Source of the DNA: Sporosarcina sp. Te-1
GTDB taxonomy: Bacteria > Bacillota > Bacilli > Bacillales_A > Planococcaceae
Assembly (NCBI RefSeq): GCF_017498505.1
Contig: NZ_CP071798.1
Coordinates: 310,001 to 374,000, forward strand
DNA: 64,000 nucleotides
Direction of reading: 5' to 3'
Part shown: positions 1-10,179 of the stretch, in pieces
Position numbering within the stretch: position 1 is the first letter of the stretch
Layout: each line of letters begins with the position of its first letter
Translations under genes and position numbers: made by a program
Notes under the pieces: model-generated
Seen by the model: the letters and a program-made list of their open reading frames with translations, nothing else
The model's database searches: none
What the model was told of the DNA's origin: nothing

Positions 1-75
1 GAATTGGATGCACTGCTTTTCTGGTGCCTCCGATTCCGTCCGCTCTTTCATCGTTTGAAAGGCAGAGATTGTATC

Positions 76-906
76 ATGGCTGAAATGACCATGGCTAGGT
101 TCCATGAATTTGTAGTCATCCTGTACGCGGTGAGCCTTGTATTTTATTTCATCGATTATTTAAATAAAGATACGGTCGCTCACCGCAGTGCGTTTTGGAT
201 ACTTTCGTTGGTATACGTATTACAAACCGGTTATTTGATTTTCCATATGATTGAAACGAAACGTTTTCCGATCCTTTCCCTGTTTGAAGGGATCTATTTT
301 TTCTCATGGCTTCTCATTACGCTGTCCATTATTTTGCATCTCATCTATAAGGTTGGATTTGCGGTGTTTTTCCTGAATGTGATCGGCTTCATTTTCATGA
401 CGATCTATACGTTTGCACCTTTTCAGATTGAACAATCCCCGATTGGAGATTCGCTCATTTCCGAATTGCTTTTCATTCATGTGACATTCGCGATTCTTTC
501 TTATGCAGCATTTGCCATATCACTTGTATTCGCCATTTTATATTTACTAGTTTATAAGGTTTTGAAAAAGAAGAAATGGACGAAGCAATTTGCACGGTTC
601 CCTTCTTTGCATCAATCGACGATTGGGATGAAGGCGGCCATTTTTACAGGAATTCCTTTATTGTTGATCAGTTTGATCCTAGGTATGCAATGGGCAACCG
701 TGGCGCTCGAACATTGGACTTTCATGGATGTAAAGATCCTCGGATCATTCTTTCTCATTTTGCTTTATAGTTTGGTATTATTTTTGCAAAAGAGTGGAAA
801 ACTGACAGCGAACGATTTTGCGTGGGCGAACGTCTTCGCTTTTCTTTTCGTCATCATCAATTTTTTCTTAGGCAGTAAACTATCACAATTTCATTTTTGG
901 ATTTAG
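76..906 (+). CDS. hemX: HemX, cytochrome c assembly (CcsA)-like membrane protein of the heme operon
   Basis: Integral membrane protein of the HemX/CcsA family. In Bacillus it is the second gene of hemAXCDBL and tunes the level of glutamyl-tRNA reductase (known for the family). The reading frame is open from base 4, but the ATG at 76 ([12 protein letters not shown]) gives 276 aa, the usual HemX length and N-terminus, with a purine-rich GAAAGG upstream. About eight hydrophobic helices span the protein. The next gene, hemC, begins about 50 nt downstream of the stop. Bases 1-75 hold no gene I can identify; hemA would be expected there, but no frame is recognisable as its C-terminus. Confidence 0.9.
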   Translation: MAEMTMARFHEFVVILYAVSLVFYFIDYLNKDTVAHRSAFWILSLVYVLQTGYLIFHMIETKRFPILSLFEGIYFFSWLLITLSIILHLIYKVGFAVFFLNVIGFIFMTIYTFAPFQIEQSPIGDSLISELLFIHVTFAILSYAAFAISLVFAILYLLVYKVLKKKKWTKQFARFPSLHQSTIGMKAAIFTGIPLLLISLILGMQWATVALEHWTFMDVKILGSFFLILLYSLVLFLQKSGKLTANDFAWANVFAFLFVIINFFLGSKLSQFHFWI

Positions 907-956
907 CTTCAGTCAGAAAGACGGATTGGGCTTTCTATGGAAAGGAATGTGTTTCA

Positions 957-1886
957 TTGAGAAAAATCATCGTAGGTTCCAGAAGAAGCAAGCTCGCATT
1001 GACACAGACAAACTGGTTTATTGAACAGATGAAATCAGCGGGAGCGCCCTTTGAATTTGAAGTGAAGGAAATTGTTACGAAAGGTGATCAGATCCTCGAC
1101 GTCATGCTTTCCAAAGTCGGCGGAAAAGGGCTTTTTGTTAAAGAGATCGAGCAAGCCTTGTATAACAAGGAAATCGATTTTGCGGTACATAGTATGAAGG
1201 ATATGCCGGCGGTGTTGCCGGAAGGGCTCACGATTGGCTGTATTCCCCCTCGTGAAGATGCAAGGGATGCATACATTTCAAAGGGTCATGTCAAATTCAT
1301 GGATTTGCCTGCTGGAGCGATTGTCGGAACATCGAGCTTGCGCCGGAGCTCTCAGTTGCTTTTATTACGACCTGATATTGAAATCAAGTGGATCCGTGGA
1401 AATATTGACACCCGCTTGAAAAAAATGCAGGACGGGGAGTATGATGCTATCCTTTTGGCAGCTGCAGGCTTGAAGCGCATGGGGTGGAACGACGAGGTCG
1501 TCACGGAATACATGGCGCTGGAGGATTGCATTCCAGCTGTCGGACAAGGGGCGCTCGCCATCGAATGCCGGAGTGATGATGAAGAGCTATTGGCGGAGTT
1601 ATCAAAACTGACTGACGACAAAACGTGGAAAGAAGTAGAGGCCGAGCGTACATTCCTTAGTGAAATGGATGGTTCCTGCCAAGTGCCGATTGCCGGTTTT
1701 GCGAAGTTGGATGGCAATGAAGTAACTTTGACAGGATTTATCGCAACTCCTGACGCGAAGCAGATCTTCAAAGAGACGATTAGTGGAGTAAACCCAGTGG
1801 AAGCCGGTAAAGCCGTTGCCTCCAAACTGAAAGCTGAAGGGGCCGCAGCTGTCATTGAGAAAGTGAAGGCGGAAATGAATGACTGA
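957..1886 (+). CDS. hemC: Porphobilinogen deaminase (hydroxymethylbilane synthase)
   Basis: Cytosolic enzyme that condenses four porphobilinogens to hydroxymethylbilane in heme synthesis. The frame is open from 897, but the family N-terminus ([17 protein letters not shown]) fits a TTG start at 957 with AAAGGAA upstream, giving 309 aa. Typical motifs are [22 protein letters not shown] and RGNIDTRL. The dipyrromethane-cofactor cysteine lies in GSCQVPIAG, about residue 241. The 3' end overlaps hemD by 8 nt, so the two are probably translationally coupled. Confidence 0.97.
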   Translation: MRKIIVGSRRSKLALTQTNWFIEQMKSAGAPFEFEVKEIVTKGDQILDVMLSKVGGKGLFVKEIEQALYNKEIDFAVHSMKDMPAVLPEGLTIGCIPPREDARDAYISKGHVKFMDLPAGAIVGTSSLRRSSQLLLLRPDIEIKWIRGNIDTRLKKMQDGEYDAILLAAAGLKRMGWNDEVVTEYMALEDCIPAVGQGALAIECRSDDEELLAELSKLTDDKTWKEVEAERTFLSEMDGSCQVPIAGFAKLDGNEVTLTGFIATPDAKQIFKETISGVNPVEAGKAVASKLKAEGAAAVIEKVKAEMND

Positions 1887-2643
1887 TGGTAAACCGCTTG
1901 CTGGAGAAACCGTTATTTTCACCGGAACAAAGAAATCACCCGAAGTTTTTGACTTAGTTGAGCGGTATGGAGGACATCCCGTAGCAGCACCGCTTATTCG
2001 GGTGGAAGAGCTTGCAGAGCCAGCAGATGAAACCCGGATGCGGAATTGCAATCAATTTGATTGGCTCATTTTTACTAGTCAATCAGCTGTCCGGGCATTC
2101 CATGCAAAAATGGAACGTTTTCATTTATCGGCTGAACAGTTTCAAATGAACATCGCGGCGGTTGGGACCCAGACGGCGGCTGCACTGGAACGGTTAGGGT
2201 TTACCGTCGGTTTCATTCCAACCGTGTTCAGTGCAGACACGTTTGTCCAGCAATTTCGGCCCTCGGGAGACAGGCAAATGAAAGTTCTGTTTCTTCGGGG
2301 GTCTTTGGCAGGTTCCTTGATACGCGAGGAGCTGCCCTTTGCAGTAGAGGAATGGACGGTCTATCGTACAGAGAGTGCCATTGAATCAGTTGAGACCATT
2401 ATCAGTTTGATTCAAAAAGGTACATCCGTTTCCGTTTTATTCGCCAGTCCTTCTGCTGTCCATGTGTTTGCTGAAAATGTAGCGACTGCTGTCGGCTGGG
2501 AAGGTTTTACGATCGGTGCGATTGGACATGTGACGGAGCAGGCGCTTCTCGATGAAGGAGCCTCTGTCCATGCCACTCCCGATATTTACACATTAAAGGA
2601 ACTCGTCAACGCTTTGGCGAGACGAAAGGATGAGCAAAGATGA
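1879..2643 (+). CDS. hemD: Uroporphyrinogen-III synthase
   Basis: Cyclises hydroxymethylbilane with inversion of ring D to give uroporphyrinogen III. The protein has 254 aa, normal for HemD. The family is poorly conserved, but the pattern is right: [10 protein letters not shown] at the start, [13 protein letters not shown] near residue 60, [10 protein letters not shown] near 95, and a late SPSAVHVF / [10 protein letters not shown] pair. It starts at an ATG inside the end of hemC and its stop overlaps the hemB start in an ATGA arrangement. Position between hemC and hemB is the strongest support. Confidence 0.93.
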   Translation: MTDGKPLAGETVIFTGTKKSPEVFDLVERYGGHPVAAPLIRVEELAEPADETRMRNCNQFDWLIFTSQSAVRAFHAKMERFHLSAEQFQMNIAAVGTQTAAALERLGFTVGFIPTVFSADTFVQQFRPSGDRQMKVLFLRGSLAGSLIREELPFAVEEWTVYRTESAIESVETIISLIQKGTSVSVLFASPSAVHVFAENVATAVGWEGFTIGAIGHVTEQALLDEGASVHATPDIYTLKELVNALARRKDEQR

Positions 2644-3620
2644 CCAACTTGCAATTCAGAAGAAACCGCCGGCTGCGTAATTCGGCAGGACTCCGTTCAA
2701 TGGTGCGAGAAACAAGCTTGAAAAAAGAAGACTTCATTTATCCAATTTTCGTAGCGGAAGGAGAAGGCATTAAAAAGCCGATTTCCTCTATGCCTGGCGT
2801 TTACCAGTTTTCATTGGATCAGCTGGCCGCCGAAGTGGATGAAGTCGTCACGCTCGGCATTCCATCGGTCATCCTATTCGGTATACCAGCTGAAAAAGAT
2901 GCAGTTGGTTCCGGTGCGTATCATGATCATGGAATCGTCCAGAAAGCGACTCGCTTTGTAAAAGAACGTCATCCTGAATTGATTGTCGTGGCGGATACTT
3001 GCTTATGCGAATATACAGACCACGGGCATTGCGGTGTCATTGAAGGAGAGAGAGTGCTGAACGATCCTTCATTGGATCTGCTTGCGAAGACAGCGGTTAG
3101 CCAAGCGAAGGCTGGAGCAGATATTATCGCACCATCGAACATGATGGACGGTTTTGTTGCGGCAATCCGCAAAAGCTTGGACGAAGCAGGCTTCGAAGAT
3201 ATTCCGATCATGTCCTATGCGGTGAAATATGCTTCCGCTTATTACGGTCCATTCCGGGATGCAGCGGAATCTGCACCTCAATTTGGGGACCGCAAGACGT
3301 ATCAGATGGATTATGCGAACCGCATGGAAGCTTTGCGTGAAGCGGAGTCGGACGTAATGGAAGGCGCAGACTTCCTCATTGTAAAACCGGCACTGTCCTA
3401 TATGGATATAATCCGTGATGTAAAGAATAATGTTTTATTGCCGGTTGTTGCTTATAATGTGAGCGGTGAGTACGCAATGGTGAAAGCAGCAGCGCAAAAC
3501 GGCTGGATCGACGAGAAACAAATTGTGCTGGAAACATTGACAAGTATGAAGCGTGCTGGAGCAGATATTATCATGACTTACCATGCCAAAGACGCAGCGC
3601 GCTGGTTGGAGGAGAATTGA
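2640..3620 (+). CDS. hemB: Delta-aminolevulinic acid dehydratase (porphobilinogen synthase)
   Basis: Joins two 5-aminolevulinates to porphobilinogen. The 326-aa protein carries the cysteine-rich zinc site ([14 protein letters not shown]), the first active-site lysine region (MSYAVKYAS) and the second, Schiff-base lysine region ([14 protein letters not shown]). The cysteine-type metal site indicates a zinc-dependent enzyme rather than the Mg-only type. It overlaps hemD by 4 nt and is followed directly by hemL, whose GTG is the next base after the stop, so all belong to one transcript. Confidence 0.98.
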   Translation: MTNLQFRRNRRLRNSAGLRSMVRETSLKKEDFIYPIFVAEGEGIKKPISSMPGVYQFSLDQLAAEVDEVVTLGIPSVILFGIPAEKDAVGSGAYHDHGIVQKATRFVKERHPELIVVADTCLCEYTDHGHCGVIEGERVLNDPSLDLLAKTAVSQAKAGADIIAPSNMMDGFVAAIRKSLDEAGFEDIPIMSYAVKYASAYYGPFRDAAESAPQFGDRKTYQMDYANRMEALREAESDVMEGADFLIVKPALSYMDIIRDVKNNVLLPVVAYNVSGEYAMVKAAAQNGWIDEKQIVLETLTSMKRAGADIIMTYHAKDAARWLEEN

Positions 3621-4916
3621 GTGAGCAGACAATATGAAAAGTCCAGAAAGGCATTTGCCGAAGCGGTCAACTTGTTGCCTGGCGGTGTAAACTCGCCGGT
3701 GCGTGCATTCAAGTCAGTCAATATGGATCCGATTTTTATGGAAAGCGGGAAAGGTGCCAACATCAAGGATATTGATGGCAATGAATATATCGACTATGTA
3801 CTTTCATGGGGACCCCTTATTTTAGGCCATACAGACCCAGATGTGGTCGAAGGAATCAAGCGAGTTGCAGAAACCGGCACAAGCTTCGGCGCACCTACTT
3901 TGCTTGAGAATGAACTCGCGAAAATCGTGATTGACCGTGTGCCGTCCATTGAAATGGTCCGTATGGTATCATCGGGTACCGAAGCGACAATGAGTGCGTT
4001 GAGACTAGCGCGCGGCTACACAGGACGAAACAAAATCCTGAAATTTGAAGGCTGCTATCACGGCCATGGAGATTCCTTGCTCATTAAAGCTGGTTCAGGC
4101 GTAGCGACACTTGGCTTGCCGGACAGCCCAGGTGTTCCGGAAGGCATTGCGAAAAATACAATTACCGTTGCTTACAACGACTTGAAAAGTGTAAAAGCGG
4201 TCTTTGAACAATTCGGGGATGATCTCGCTGGTGTCATCGTCGAACCGGTTGCCGGCAATATGGGGGTAGTTCCTCCACAGCCTGGTTTCTTGGAAGGTTT
4301 GCGCGAATTGACCGAGAAAAATGGCACGCTATTGATCTTTGATGAAGTGATGACAGGCTTCCGCGTCGGTTACAACTGTGCGCAAGGCTATTTTGGCATC
4401 ACACCTGATTTGACTTGTCTTGGAAAAGTAATCGGCGGCGGTCTTCCTGTCGGTGCATATGGCGGCAAACGGGAAATCATGGAGCACATTGCGCCAGCAG
4501 GAACTGTGTATCAAGCCGGAACATTATCCGGTAATCCGCTTGCGATGACAGCGGGTATTGAGACTTTGAAAAAACTGACCCCAGCGTCCTATGATTATTT
4601 CATAAAGCTAGGCGATCAATTGGAAGCAGGTTTCCGTGAAGCAGCTACGAAATACAATATCCCGCACACAGTAAACCGTGCAGGGTCGATGATCGGCTTC
4701 TTCTTTACAAACGAAGACGTCATCAATTACGACAAAGCGAAGACCTCGGATTTGAATCTCTTTGCAGAGTATTACCGTTTGATGGCTGAAGAAGGGATCT
4801 TCTTGCCGCCGTCCCAATTCGAGGGCATGTTCCTATCCACCGCTCATACGGAGGAGCATATTGAGCAAACGGTGAAGGCCTTCCATACAGTATTCGAAAA
4901 GTTATCAAACCGATAA
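3621..4916 (+). CDS. hemL: Glutamate-1-semialdehyde 2,1-aminomutase
   Basis: PLP-dependent class-III aminotransferase fold enzyme that converts glutamate-1-semialdehyde to 5-aminolevulinate, the C5 entry to heme. The product has 431 aa and a GTG start directly after the hemB stop; the ribosome site is the GGAGGAG at the end of hemB. Signatures include [38 protein letters not shown], and the PLP lysine in [14 protein letters not shown]. It ends the heme operon and is followed by a strong terminator. Confidence 0.98.
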   Translation: MSRQYEKSRKAFAEAVNLLPGGVNSPVRAFKSVNMDPIFMESGKGANIKDIDGNEYIDYVLSWGPLILGHTDPDVVEGIKRVAETGTSFGAPTLLENELAKIVIDRVPSIEMVRMVSSGTEATMSALRLARGYTGRNKILKFEGCYHGHGDSLLIKAGSGVATLGLPDSPGVPEGIAKNTITVAYNDLKSVKAVFEQFGDDLAGVIVEPVAGNMGVVPPQPGFLEGLRELTEKNGTLLIFDEVMTGFRVGYNCAQGYFGITPDLTCLGKVIGGGLPVGAYGGKREIMEHIAPAGTVYQAGTLSGNPLAMTAGIETLKKLTPASYDYFIKLGDQLEAGFREAATKYNIPHTVNRAGSMIGFFFTNEDVINYDKAKTSDLNLFAEYYRLMAEEGIFLPPSQFEGMFLSTAHTEEHIEQTVKAFHTVFEKLSNR

Positions 4917-4924
4917 TGAAAGAA

Positions 4925-4967
4925 AAAGACACTATGATTCGGCTATTTCCGGGTCATAGTGTTTTTT
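4925..4967 (+). terminator. Rho-independent terminator of the hem operon
   Basis: Nine-base stem ACACTATGA / TCATAGTGT (4929-4937 with 4954-4962), preceded by an A-run and followed by six T. It lies immediately after hemL and separates it from the spoVID-like gene. Confidence 0.9.
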
Positions 4968-4999
4968 ATAGTTTATTTTATGAAACTCCTGCCCGATCA

Positions 5000-5028
5000 G
5001 TCTACTCAACGGCATCTAAGCATATGAT
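5000..5028 (+). promoter_or_regulatory. Possible sigma-E-type promoter before the spoVID-like gene
   Basis: CATATGAT at 5021-5028 resembles the sigma-E -10 consensus (CATACAAT), about 33 nt upstream of the TTG start. The -35 half is weak. In B. subtilis spoVID has its own sigma-E promoter at this place (known), which is the main reason to mention it. Confidence 0.25.
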
Positions 5029-5060
5029 GGCAAATGAGAAGAAGCAAGGGAGGGATTTCG

Positions 5061-6056
5061 TTGAGGAATTTACAATGGAAGATGCAAGAATCGTTTTATT
5101 TCCCGGGACATATCGGCGTTCCTCAAGATGCCCAGTCGGTGAAAGTGAAAGCAGGTTTTACTGAAAAGAGAACGGATGACGCTGTGAGGTTGACGGGCAT
5201 CTACCATATCGCTGCGAAAATCAATTTTTCAGAAGGGGATAGAGGAGATGAACTCCCTGACGCGGCAATTTTCATCGATGATGTTGAGTTAGAAGGATTG
5301 CAAGGGTACTTCGAGTATGCGGTGCCTTTGAACATCGATTTACCGCCAGAAGTCGGCCATCCAATGCATGTCCATGCAAAGGATGTCAAGACGACCGTGG
5401 ATGGAGAAGGGGTTCTTCAGATCTCCTGGGATGTGGATTGTGTGTACGGTGAAGAAAGTAATAAAAAAATGGCGGACGGCAAAGAAAGAGAAGCTCAGGC
5501 AACGGAAAACGAAGTTGCGAAAAAGGAGCTGGACGTGACGAATGAGCAGAAAGAAACAGCGGCTGCGCCGAAGGAAACTACGCTTGTTCAAGCAGAGGCA
5601 AAGACCGAAGAGCAAACTAGTTCCAAGCAAGTAAGTCAATCGGAAGTGAATGTTGGTGAACTTGAGACGGACGGAAAAGAGCAACAGGAAAAGCAGTATG
5701 AGGCGGTCGCAGAGGCAGCTGGAAAGAAGACCGAGTCTGTTGAAGCGGTATCAACCCCGAAGACGGAAGCAAAAGTTGCAGTGACAGATAGAACATCAGC
5801 AGCAAAGCCCGAGGAAGCAGCAGGAAAACCAGCCACTGAGGAGACGCTCGAGGCATTGGCGGAATCCGTGGAGAGGACAGAAGTGGCGACTTCTGTGAAT
5901 GAGCCTATTCTGGAAGAACAGACCGCTGGCGAGACTCATGTCGCAACGTATGACAGCAGTTCGTTCACAGGGGGAGACGACATGCTATCATACATCGCGA
6001 GCCTTCAGGATGAATGGACAACAACGACCTTCCGTTCAAATGATGTTTTTGTATAA
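5061..6056 (+). CDS. spoVID: SpoVID-like spore coat morphogenetic protein, apparently C-terminally truncated
   Basis: Located exactly where Bacillus has spoVID (between hemL and valS). In B. subtilis SpoVID sits on the outer forespore membrane, drives coat encasement and binds SafA (known). The N-terminal 130 residues show the SpoVID head pattern (F-PGHIGV at the start, VRLTGIYHIAAK near 45). Next comes a long low-complexity acidic linker rich in E, K, A and T. The last residues are DEWTTTTFRSNDVFV, then TAA. The family normally ends in a LysM domain, which is missing. The same frame beyond the stop still reads like one (see the remnant at 6057). Start: TTG at 5061, seven bases after GGGAGGG; the frame is open from 5034. 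Length from this start is 331 aa. Identification rests on context plus the N-terminus, not on strong identity. Confidence 0.75.
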   Translation: MRNLQWKMQESFYFPGHIGVPQDAQSVKVKAGFTEKRTDDAVRLTGIYHIAAKINFSEGDRGDELPDAAIFIDDVELEGLQGYFEYAVPLNIDLPPEVGHPMHVHAKDVKTTVDGEGVLQISWDVDCVYGEESNKKMADGKEREAQATENEVAKKELDVTNEQKETAAAPKETTLVQAEAKTEEQTSSKQVSQSEVNVGELETDGKEQQEKQYEAVAEAAGKKTESVEAVSTPKTEAKVAVTDRTSAAKPEEAAGKPATEETLEALAESVERTEVATSVNEPILEEQTAGETHVATYDSSSFTGGDDMLSYIASLQDEWTTTTFRSNDVFV

Positions 6057-6203
6057 CAGAAATGTGAGACCACATAGGGCGCAGAGAAGGAGAAAGTCGC
6101 CAGTTGTCGGGATAATCAAGACGCGTACCAGTTGAAAGATGCAAATTGGTATAATGATGCTCTTACAATAAAAGCGTGTCTTCCGAAGCCATGGGGGCAG
6201 TAA
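6057..6203 (+). pseudogene. Degenerate LysM tail of the spoVID-like gene
   Basis: Continuing in the same frame past the TAA at 6054-6056, the DNA reads QKCETT, a second stop (TAG at 6075-6077), then a stretch containing EKVAS, DNQDAYQLKDANWYND and LTIKACLPKP, then TAA at 6201. The latter part matches the pattern of a LysM repeat: GDTL..VA..Y, then Y.LK.AN, then L..G..L.IP. SpoVID proteins normally end in LysM at this spot. Two nonsense codons, or a pair of compensating frameshifts, appear to have cut it off. A base-calling or assembly error is possible. Confidence 0.5.
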
Positions 6204-6251
6204 ATAGGGGTTATACCCTCTTCTCATCACTATCTTCCTTTCGTAAAGTGG

Positions 6252-6281
6252 TTGACGTTCCCTGTTCGATTCCGGTACAAT
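6252..6281 (+). promoter_or_regulatory. Sigma-A promoter of valS
   Basis: TTGACG at 6252-6257 and TACAAT at 6276-6281 with 18-nt spacing. The start of transcription would be near 6288, just before the T-box leader. Confidence 0.7.
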
Positions 6282-6289
6282 AAAGTCAA

Positions 6290-6535
6290 CTGCATATTGA
6301 TGCGTTGAACGGGATAGTACACATGACGGTTCATTTTAGAGAGGGCTCGCCTGGTGAAAGAGCTCATGAATGGTCTTGTCGAATGTCACCCGGGAGCAGT
6401 TTCCGTGAAAATTGAAGTAGCGGAAGCCGGTTAGAAGCCGTTACAAGATGTTGAGGTGCATACGCAAGTGTGCACGAATAAAGGTGGTACCGCGAATAAC
6501 TCCTTCGTCCTTTTTGGCGATAGGGGTTTTTTTAT
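6290..6535 (+). promoter_or_regulatory. T-box leader (valine-tRNA responsive) of valS
   Basis: Contains the T-box core AAGGTGGTACCGCG at 6481-6494, the AGTA box near 6316, and a stem-I specifier region. The specifier loop reads GAAT-GTC-ACCC, putting the Val codon GTC at 6385-6387. Uncharged tRNA-Val is expected to stabilise the antiterminator and permit valS transcription (known mechanism for T-boxes). Confidence 0.9.
6498..6533 (+). terminator. T-box regulated terminator before valS
   Basis: AACTCCTTCGTCC pairs (with one bulge and G-U pairs) with GGCGATAGGGGTT, followed by a run of seven T. The 5' arm overlaps the antiterminator side of the T-box, as expected for the switch. Confidence 0.8.
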
Positions 6536-6610
6536 TTTCCGAACAACCTTTCTGCATCTTTTCCGCTGACATGCATCCTGTAGATTGTTTCAAATGAAGG
6601 AGGAATTGGT

Positions 6611-9256
6611 ATGACAACTGAAAATAGTACAATGCCGACAAAGTACGATCCGCAGTCAATCGAATCGGGCCGATACGAATGGTGGCTCCAAGGCAAGTAT
6701 TTTGAGGCGCAGCCAGAGAGTGGGAAAGAACCTTACACGATTGTAATCCCGCCGCCGAACGTAACAGGTAAATTGCATTTGGGCCACGCATGGGACACTA
6801 CATTGCAAGATATTTTGATCCGGATGAAACGGATGCAGGGCTATGATGCTTTATGGCTGCCAGGCATGGACCATGCAGGAATTGCCACACAAGCGAAAGT
6901 GGAAGAAAAACTGCGTGCTGCCGGCAAAACGAGATATGATTTAGGCAGGGAAAAATTCCTTGAAGAAACATGGAAATGGAAAGAGGAATATGCCAGCCAT
7001 ATCCGTGCACAATGGGCAAAGCTTGGTCTTGCGCTTGATTATTCCCGGGAACGGTTTACGCTTGATGAAGGCCTGTCACGCGCAGTTCGTGAAGTGTTTG
7101 TCAAATTGTATGAAAAAGGGCTTATATACCGCGGTGAATATATAATTAACTGGGATCCTGCAACGAAAACAGCCATCTCTGATATTGAAGTGATCCATAA
7201 GGATGTACAGGGTGCATTCTATCATATGCGCTACCCACTCGCGGACGGAACCGGAAGCATCGAAATAGCGACGACCCGTCCTGAAACAATGCTTGGGGAT
7301 ACGGCAGTTGCTGTTCATCCAGAAGATGAGCGTTACAAGCATTTAATTGGAAAAACCGTTAAATTGCCGATTGTCGGCCGCGAAATCCCAATCGTGGCAG
7401 ATGATTACGTCGATATGGAATTCGGAAGCGGTGCGGTGAAAATTACGCCGGCTCATGATCCGAACGACTTTGAAATTGGTAACCGCCACAACTTGCCTCG
7501 CGTACTCGTAATGAATGAAGACGGTTCAATGAATCAATTGGCAGGCAACTATGAAGGCATGGACCGTTTTGAATGCAGAAAACAAATCGTTAAAGATTTG
7601 CAGGACATGGGTGTCCTCTTTAAAATCGAGGAACATTTGCATGCGGTCGGCCATTCGGAACGAAGCGGCGCTGTCGTGGAACCATATTTGTCAACGCAAT
7701 GGTTCGTTAAAATGGGACCACTTGCGAAAGAGGCGATTGATCTTCAGCATGGAGAAGGCAAAGTCAATTTTGTGCCAGAGCGCTTCGAGAAGACTTATTT
7801 GAATTGGATGGAAAATCTGCATGACTGGTGTATTTCTCGTCAGCTTTGGTGGGGCCACCGGATTCCGGCTTGGTATCATAAAGAAACAGGCGAAGTGTAT
7901 GTAGGACATGAAGCGCCAGCCGATATCGAAAACTGGAACCAGGACAATGACGTTCTAGACACATGGTTCTCCTCCGCATTATGGCCGTTCTCGACAATGG
8001 GCTGGCCGGATGCTGAAAACGAAGAATTCAAGCGCTACTACCCAACTGATACGCTCGTTACGGGCTACGATATCATTTATTTCTGGGTATCCCGCATGAT
8101 TTTCCAAGGGATCGAATTTACAGGGCAGCGTCCATTCAAAGACGTGCTCATCCATGGCCTCGTTCGTGCAGAGGATGGACGGAAAATGTCCAAGTCGCTA
8201 GGCAATGGTGTGGATCCGATGGATGTCATCGATCAATATGGGGCAGATGCATTGCGTTATTTCCTTGCAACGGGTTCTTCACCAGGCCAAGATCTTCGTT
8301 TCTCAACAGAGAAAGTAGAAGCGATCTGGAACTTTGCGAATAAAATCTGGAATGCGTCCCGTTTTGCTTTGATGAATATGGATGGCATGACGTACGAAGA
8401 AATCGATTTGTCAGGCGAAAAATCCGTTGCGGATGCTTGGATTTTGACACGTTTGAATGAAACGATCGAGCAAGTGACGAAACTGGCTGATAAGTACGAG
8501 TTCGGTGAAGTCGGCCGTGCCCTTTACAATTTCATCTGGGATGATTTCTGTGATTGGTATATTGAGATGGCGAAACTTCCATTGTATGGAGACAATGAAG
8601 CGGCGAAAAAAATGACTCGTTCAGTACTCGCTTATGTACTTGATAACACGATGCGTCTGTTGCATCCGCTCATGCCGTTCATTACAGAAGAGATTTGGCA
8701 AAACCTTCCGCATGAAGGGGAATCAATCACGACAGCTGCTTGGCCGGTTGTTGATACATCATTGACGGATACGGACAAAGCGTCAGCAATGAAACTGCTC
8801 GTCGATCTCATTCATGCAGTGCGTAATATCCGTGCTGAAGTGAACACGCCGATGAGCAAGAAGGTTTCCTTATACATCGCGTCCAAAGAACAAGCAATTG
8901 TAGATGTATTGGAATCAAACCGGAACTACATCGAACGTTTTTGCAACCCGGAAACACTTGAAATCGGCATTGGCATTTCAACGCCAGGCAAATCGATGTC
9001 CGCTGTTATTACAGGAGCGGAACTGTTCTTGCCGCTGGAAGGCTTGATCAATATCGAGGAAGAAATTGAGCGTTTGGCAAAGGAATTGGCGAAGTGGGAC
9101 AGCGAAGTCAAGCGCGTCCAAGGCAAGCTATCCAATGAACGCTTCATTTCTAAAGCACCGGAAGCTGTTGTGGCTGAAGAACGTGCGAAAGAAAAAGATT
9201 ACTTGGAGAAGAAGGCGGCTGTAGAGCGCCGGATTGAAGAATTGAAAGAGATGTAA
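6611..9256 (+). CDS. valS: Valyl-tRNA synthetase
   Basis: Class-I aminoacyl-tRNA synthetase of 881 aa that charges tRNA-Val. HIGH-type motif HLGH at residues 56-59, KMSKS at about 525-529. The CP1 editing domain ([17 protein letters not shown]) lies between them, and a C-terminal coiled coil ([14 protein letters not shown]) is present as usual. ATG start with AAGGAGG upstream. It is controlled by the T-box leader and closed by its own terminator. B. subtilis has ysxE between spoVID and valS; here it is absent. Confidence 0.99.
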   Translation: MTTENSTMPTKYDPQSIESGRYEWWLQGKYFEAQPESGKEPYTIVIPPPNVTGKLHLGHAWDTTLQDILIRMKRMQGYDALWLPGMDHAGIATQAKVEEKLRAAGKTRYDLGREKFLEETWKWKEEYASHIRAQWAKLGLALDYSRERFTLDEGLSRAVREVFVKLYEKGLIYRGEYIINWDPATKTAISDIEVIHKDVQGAFYHMRYPLADGTGSIEIATTRPETMLGDTAVAVHPEDERYKHLIGKTVKLPIVGREIPIVADDYVDMEFGSGAVKITPAHDPNDFEIGNRHNLPRVLVMNEDGSMNQLAGNYEGMDRFECRKQIVKDLQDMGVLFKIEEHLHAVGHSERSGAVVEPYLSTQWFVKMGPLAKEAIDLQHGEGKVNFVPERFEKTYLNWMENLHDWCISRQLWWGHRIPAWYHKETGEVYVGHEAPADIENWNQDNDVLDTWFSSALWPFSTMGWPDAENEEFKRYYPTDTLVTGYDIIYFWVSRMIFQGIEFTGQRPFKDVLIHGLVRAEDGRKMSKSLGNGVDPMDVIDQYGADALRYFLATGSSPGQDLRFSTEKVEAIWNFANKIWNASRFALMNMDGMTYEEIDLSGEKSVADAWILTRLNETIEQVTKLADKYEFGEVGRALYNFIWDDFCDWYIEMAKLPLYGDNEAAKKMTRSVLAYVLDNTMRLLHPLMPFITEEIWQNLPHEGESITTAAWPVVDTSLTDTDKASAMKLLVDLIHAVRNIRAEVNTPMSKKVSLYIASKEQAIVDVLESNRNYIERFCNPETLEIGIGISTPGKSMSAVITGAELFLPLEGLINIEEEIERLAKELAKWDSEVKRVQGKLSNERFISKAPEAVVAEERAKEKDYLEKKAAVERRIEELKEM

Positions 9257-9301
9257 AAAAGCTGGCGGCCTTTCTTTTAGAAGAGGTCGCCAGCTTTTTA
9301 T
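9257..9301 (+). terminator. Terminator of valS
   Basis: AAAAAGCTGGCGGCC pairs with GGTCGCCAGCTTTTT around a 14-nt loop, with flanking A and T tracts on both sides, so it could also work from the other strand. Confidence 0.9.
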
Positions 9302-9345
9302 AAGGAGTTCGGTTGATGGGGAGAAAACATTAAAAGGCACAGCAT

Positions 9346-9387
9346 TCAGGGACACAATTCGCATATGAATTGGTGTCCCTATTTTTG
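9346..9387 (+). terminator. Strong isolated hairpin with T-tract in the valS-downstream gap
   Basis: AGGGACACAATTC / GAATTGGTGTCCCT (9348-9380) forms a 13-14 bp stem with one mismatch and a six-base loop, followed by ATTTTTG. It lies 50 nt past the valS terminator with no gene in front of it. It may be a second terminator or the end of an unseen small transcript. The rest of 9302-9656 is AT-rich and shows no other gene. An imperfect inverted repeat (AACTAACTG / CAGTTTAGTT) lies around 9531-9556. Confidence 0.5.
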
Positions 9388-9656
9388 TTGTTACCTCAAC
9401 ATTAAAATGCATTATTTAGACAAACTGGTAACACAATTTGTTAATTCACTTGTGAAAATAAGACAAGTTCTTTACAGGAGAATGGGGAATTTATGTTAAA
9501 ATGAATTTGAATATTGCTAAATGATGTTCTTAAACTAACTGAGCAGTTTAGTTGAACAAGAAGTTTTTTGCGATTGTGTTGACTAAATCAATATATGTAA
9601 ATTGTTGTATAAAAGGTGTGCTTTACTTCAAGTCTGGGGGCGGGAGGTGGGTTAAA

Positions 9657-9860
9657 ATGTACAATGATTTTTACAGTAGTTTCAATTCAGTTGTTGTTGC
9701 TTTGTTATGTTGGTGGATAGTTTTGCTTTTATTCCAAAGAACCGCTAACCGTTACCCTAAAAATAATAGCTGGAAGAAAGATATCACCTTTACATTTTTC
9801 CAAAGTGTATTTGTCATATTTTTGCTTCCTATACTAGCCTGTTTCATTAGACCTAGATAA
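9657..9860 (+). CDS. Small two-helix membrane protein, unknown
   Basis: 67-aa protein with two hydrophobic segments, VVVALLCWWIVLLLF near residues 12-26 and FTFFQSVFVIFLLPILACF near 44-62, joined by a basic, Asn-rich loop (RTANRYPKNNSWKKD). ATG at 9657 is preceded by a very good ribosome site, GGGAGGTGG, six bases away. The frame is open upstream to 9552 but without a good start there. I do not recognise a family. The region is AT-rich and sits in an accessory pocket absent from the Bacillus gene order, so it may be recently acquired. Confidence 0.55.
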   Translation: MYNDFYSSFNSVVVALLCWWIVLLLFQRTANRYPKNNSWKKDITFTFFQSVFVIFLLPILACFIRPR

Positions 9861-9915
9861 ATATGTCATTCATTAACGGGTGCTTTAGTTCAATAATGAT
9901 AGTAAAATATTTTGT

Positions 9916-9956
9916 TAAAAAACGCTCAGAATTTATTTTTCTGAGCGATTTTACTT
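9916..9956. terminator. Bidirectional terminator between convergent genes
   Basis: CGCTCAGAA / TTCTGAGCG (9923-9931 with 9939-9947), preceded by an A-run and followed by TTTT. It can stop the + strand small gene and the minus-strand ATP-grasp cassette. Confidence 0.8.
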
Positions 9957-10059
9957 GTCTTTTATAAAGCTATTTCACTGTTGGATTTTATGCTGATTAA
10001 CCTGTTATTTACGTTGTTAATTACACTTTTGTCCCCATCACCCGAACCCGTTAAGCTTT

Positions 10060-10161
10060 TTATGCTTTCTTTTGGTTTGTGTGAAGCTCGTAGATGGAAA
10101 GCAGCAGTCCGACCAAGACGAGACCATATGCAATTCCATAGAAACTCGTCCGGGAATCCAT
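10060..10161 (-). CDS. Micro-ORF, hydrophobic, 33 aa (second half of a split small membrane protein?)
   Basis: Reads MDSRTSFYGIAYG, then a helix (LVLVGLLLSIYEL), then a basic end (HTNQKKA). It lies in the same frame as the micro-ORF at 10180-10293, separated from it by TAG and six further codons. It has no convincing ribosome site of its own (GTGGGA about 14 nt upstream). It is either a separate small membrane peptide or the detached second helix of a roughly 77-aa two-helix protein broken by the TAG. Confidence 0.35.
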   Translation of the reverse strand: MDSRTSFYGIAYGLVLVGLLLSIYELHTNQKKA

Positions 10162-10179
10162 TAGAAAAATATAATCCCA

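Noticed and set aside
1-75. C-terminus of hemA
   Set aside because: Expected by synteny, but none of the three frames is recognisable as glutamyl-tRNA reductase, so it is not annotated.
1352-1855. 167-aa minus-strand ORF
   Set aside because: Antisense of hemC, Ser/Ala-rich shadow without start signals.
4916-5164. 82-aa ORF spanning the hemL terminator
   Set aside because: It reads through the terminator and overlaps the start of the spoVID-like gene in another frame; no ribosome site.
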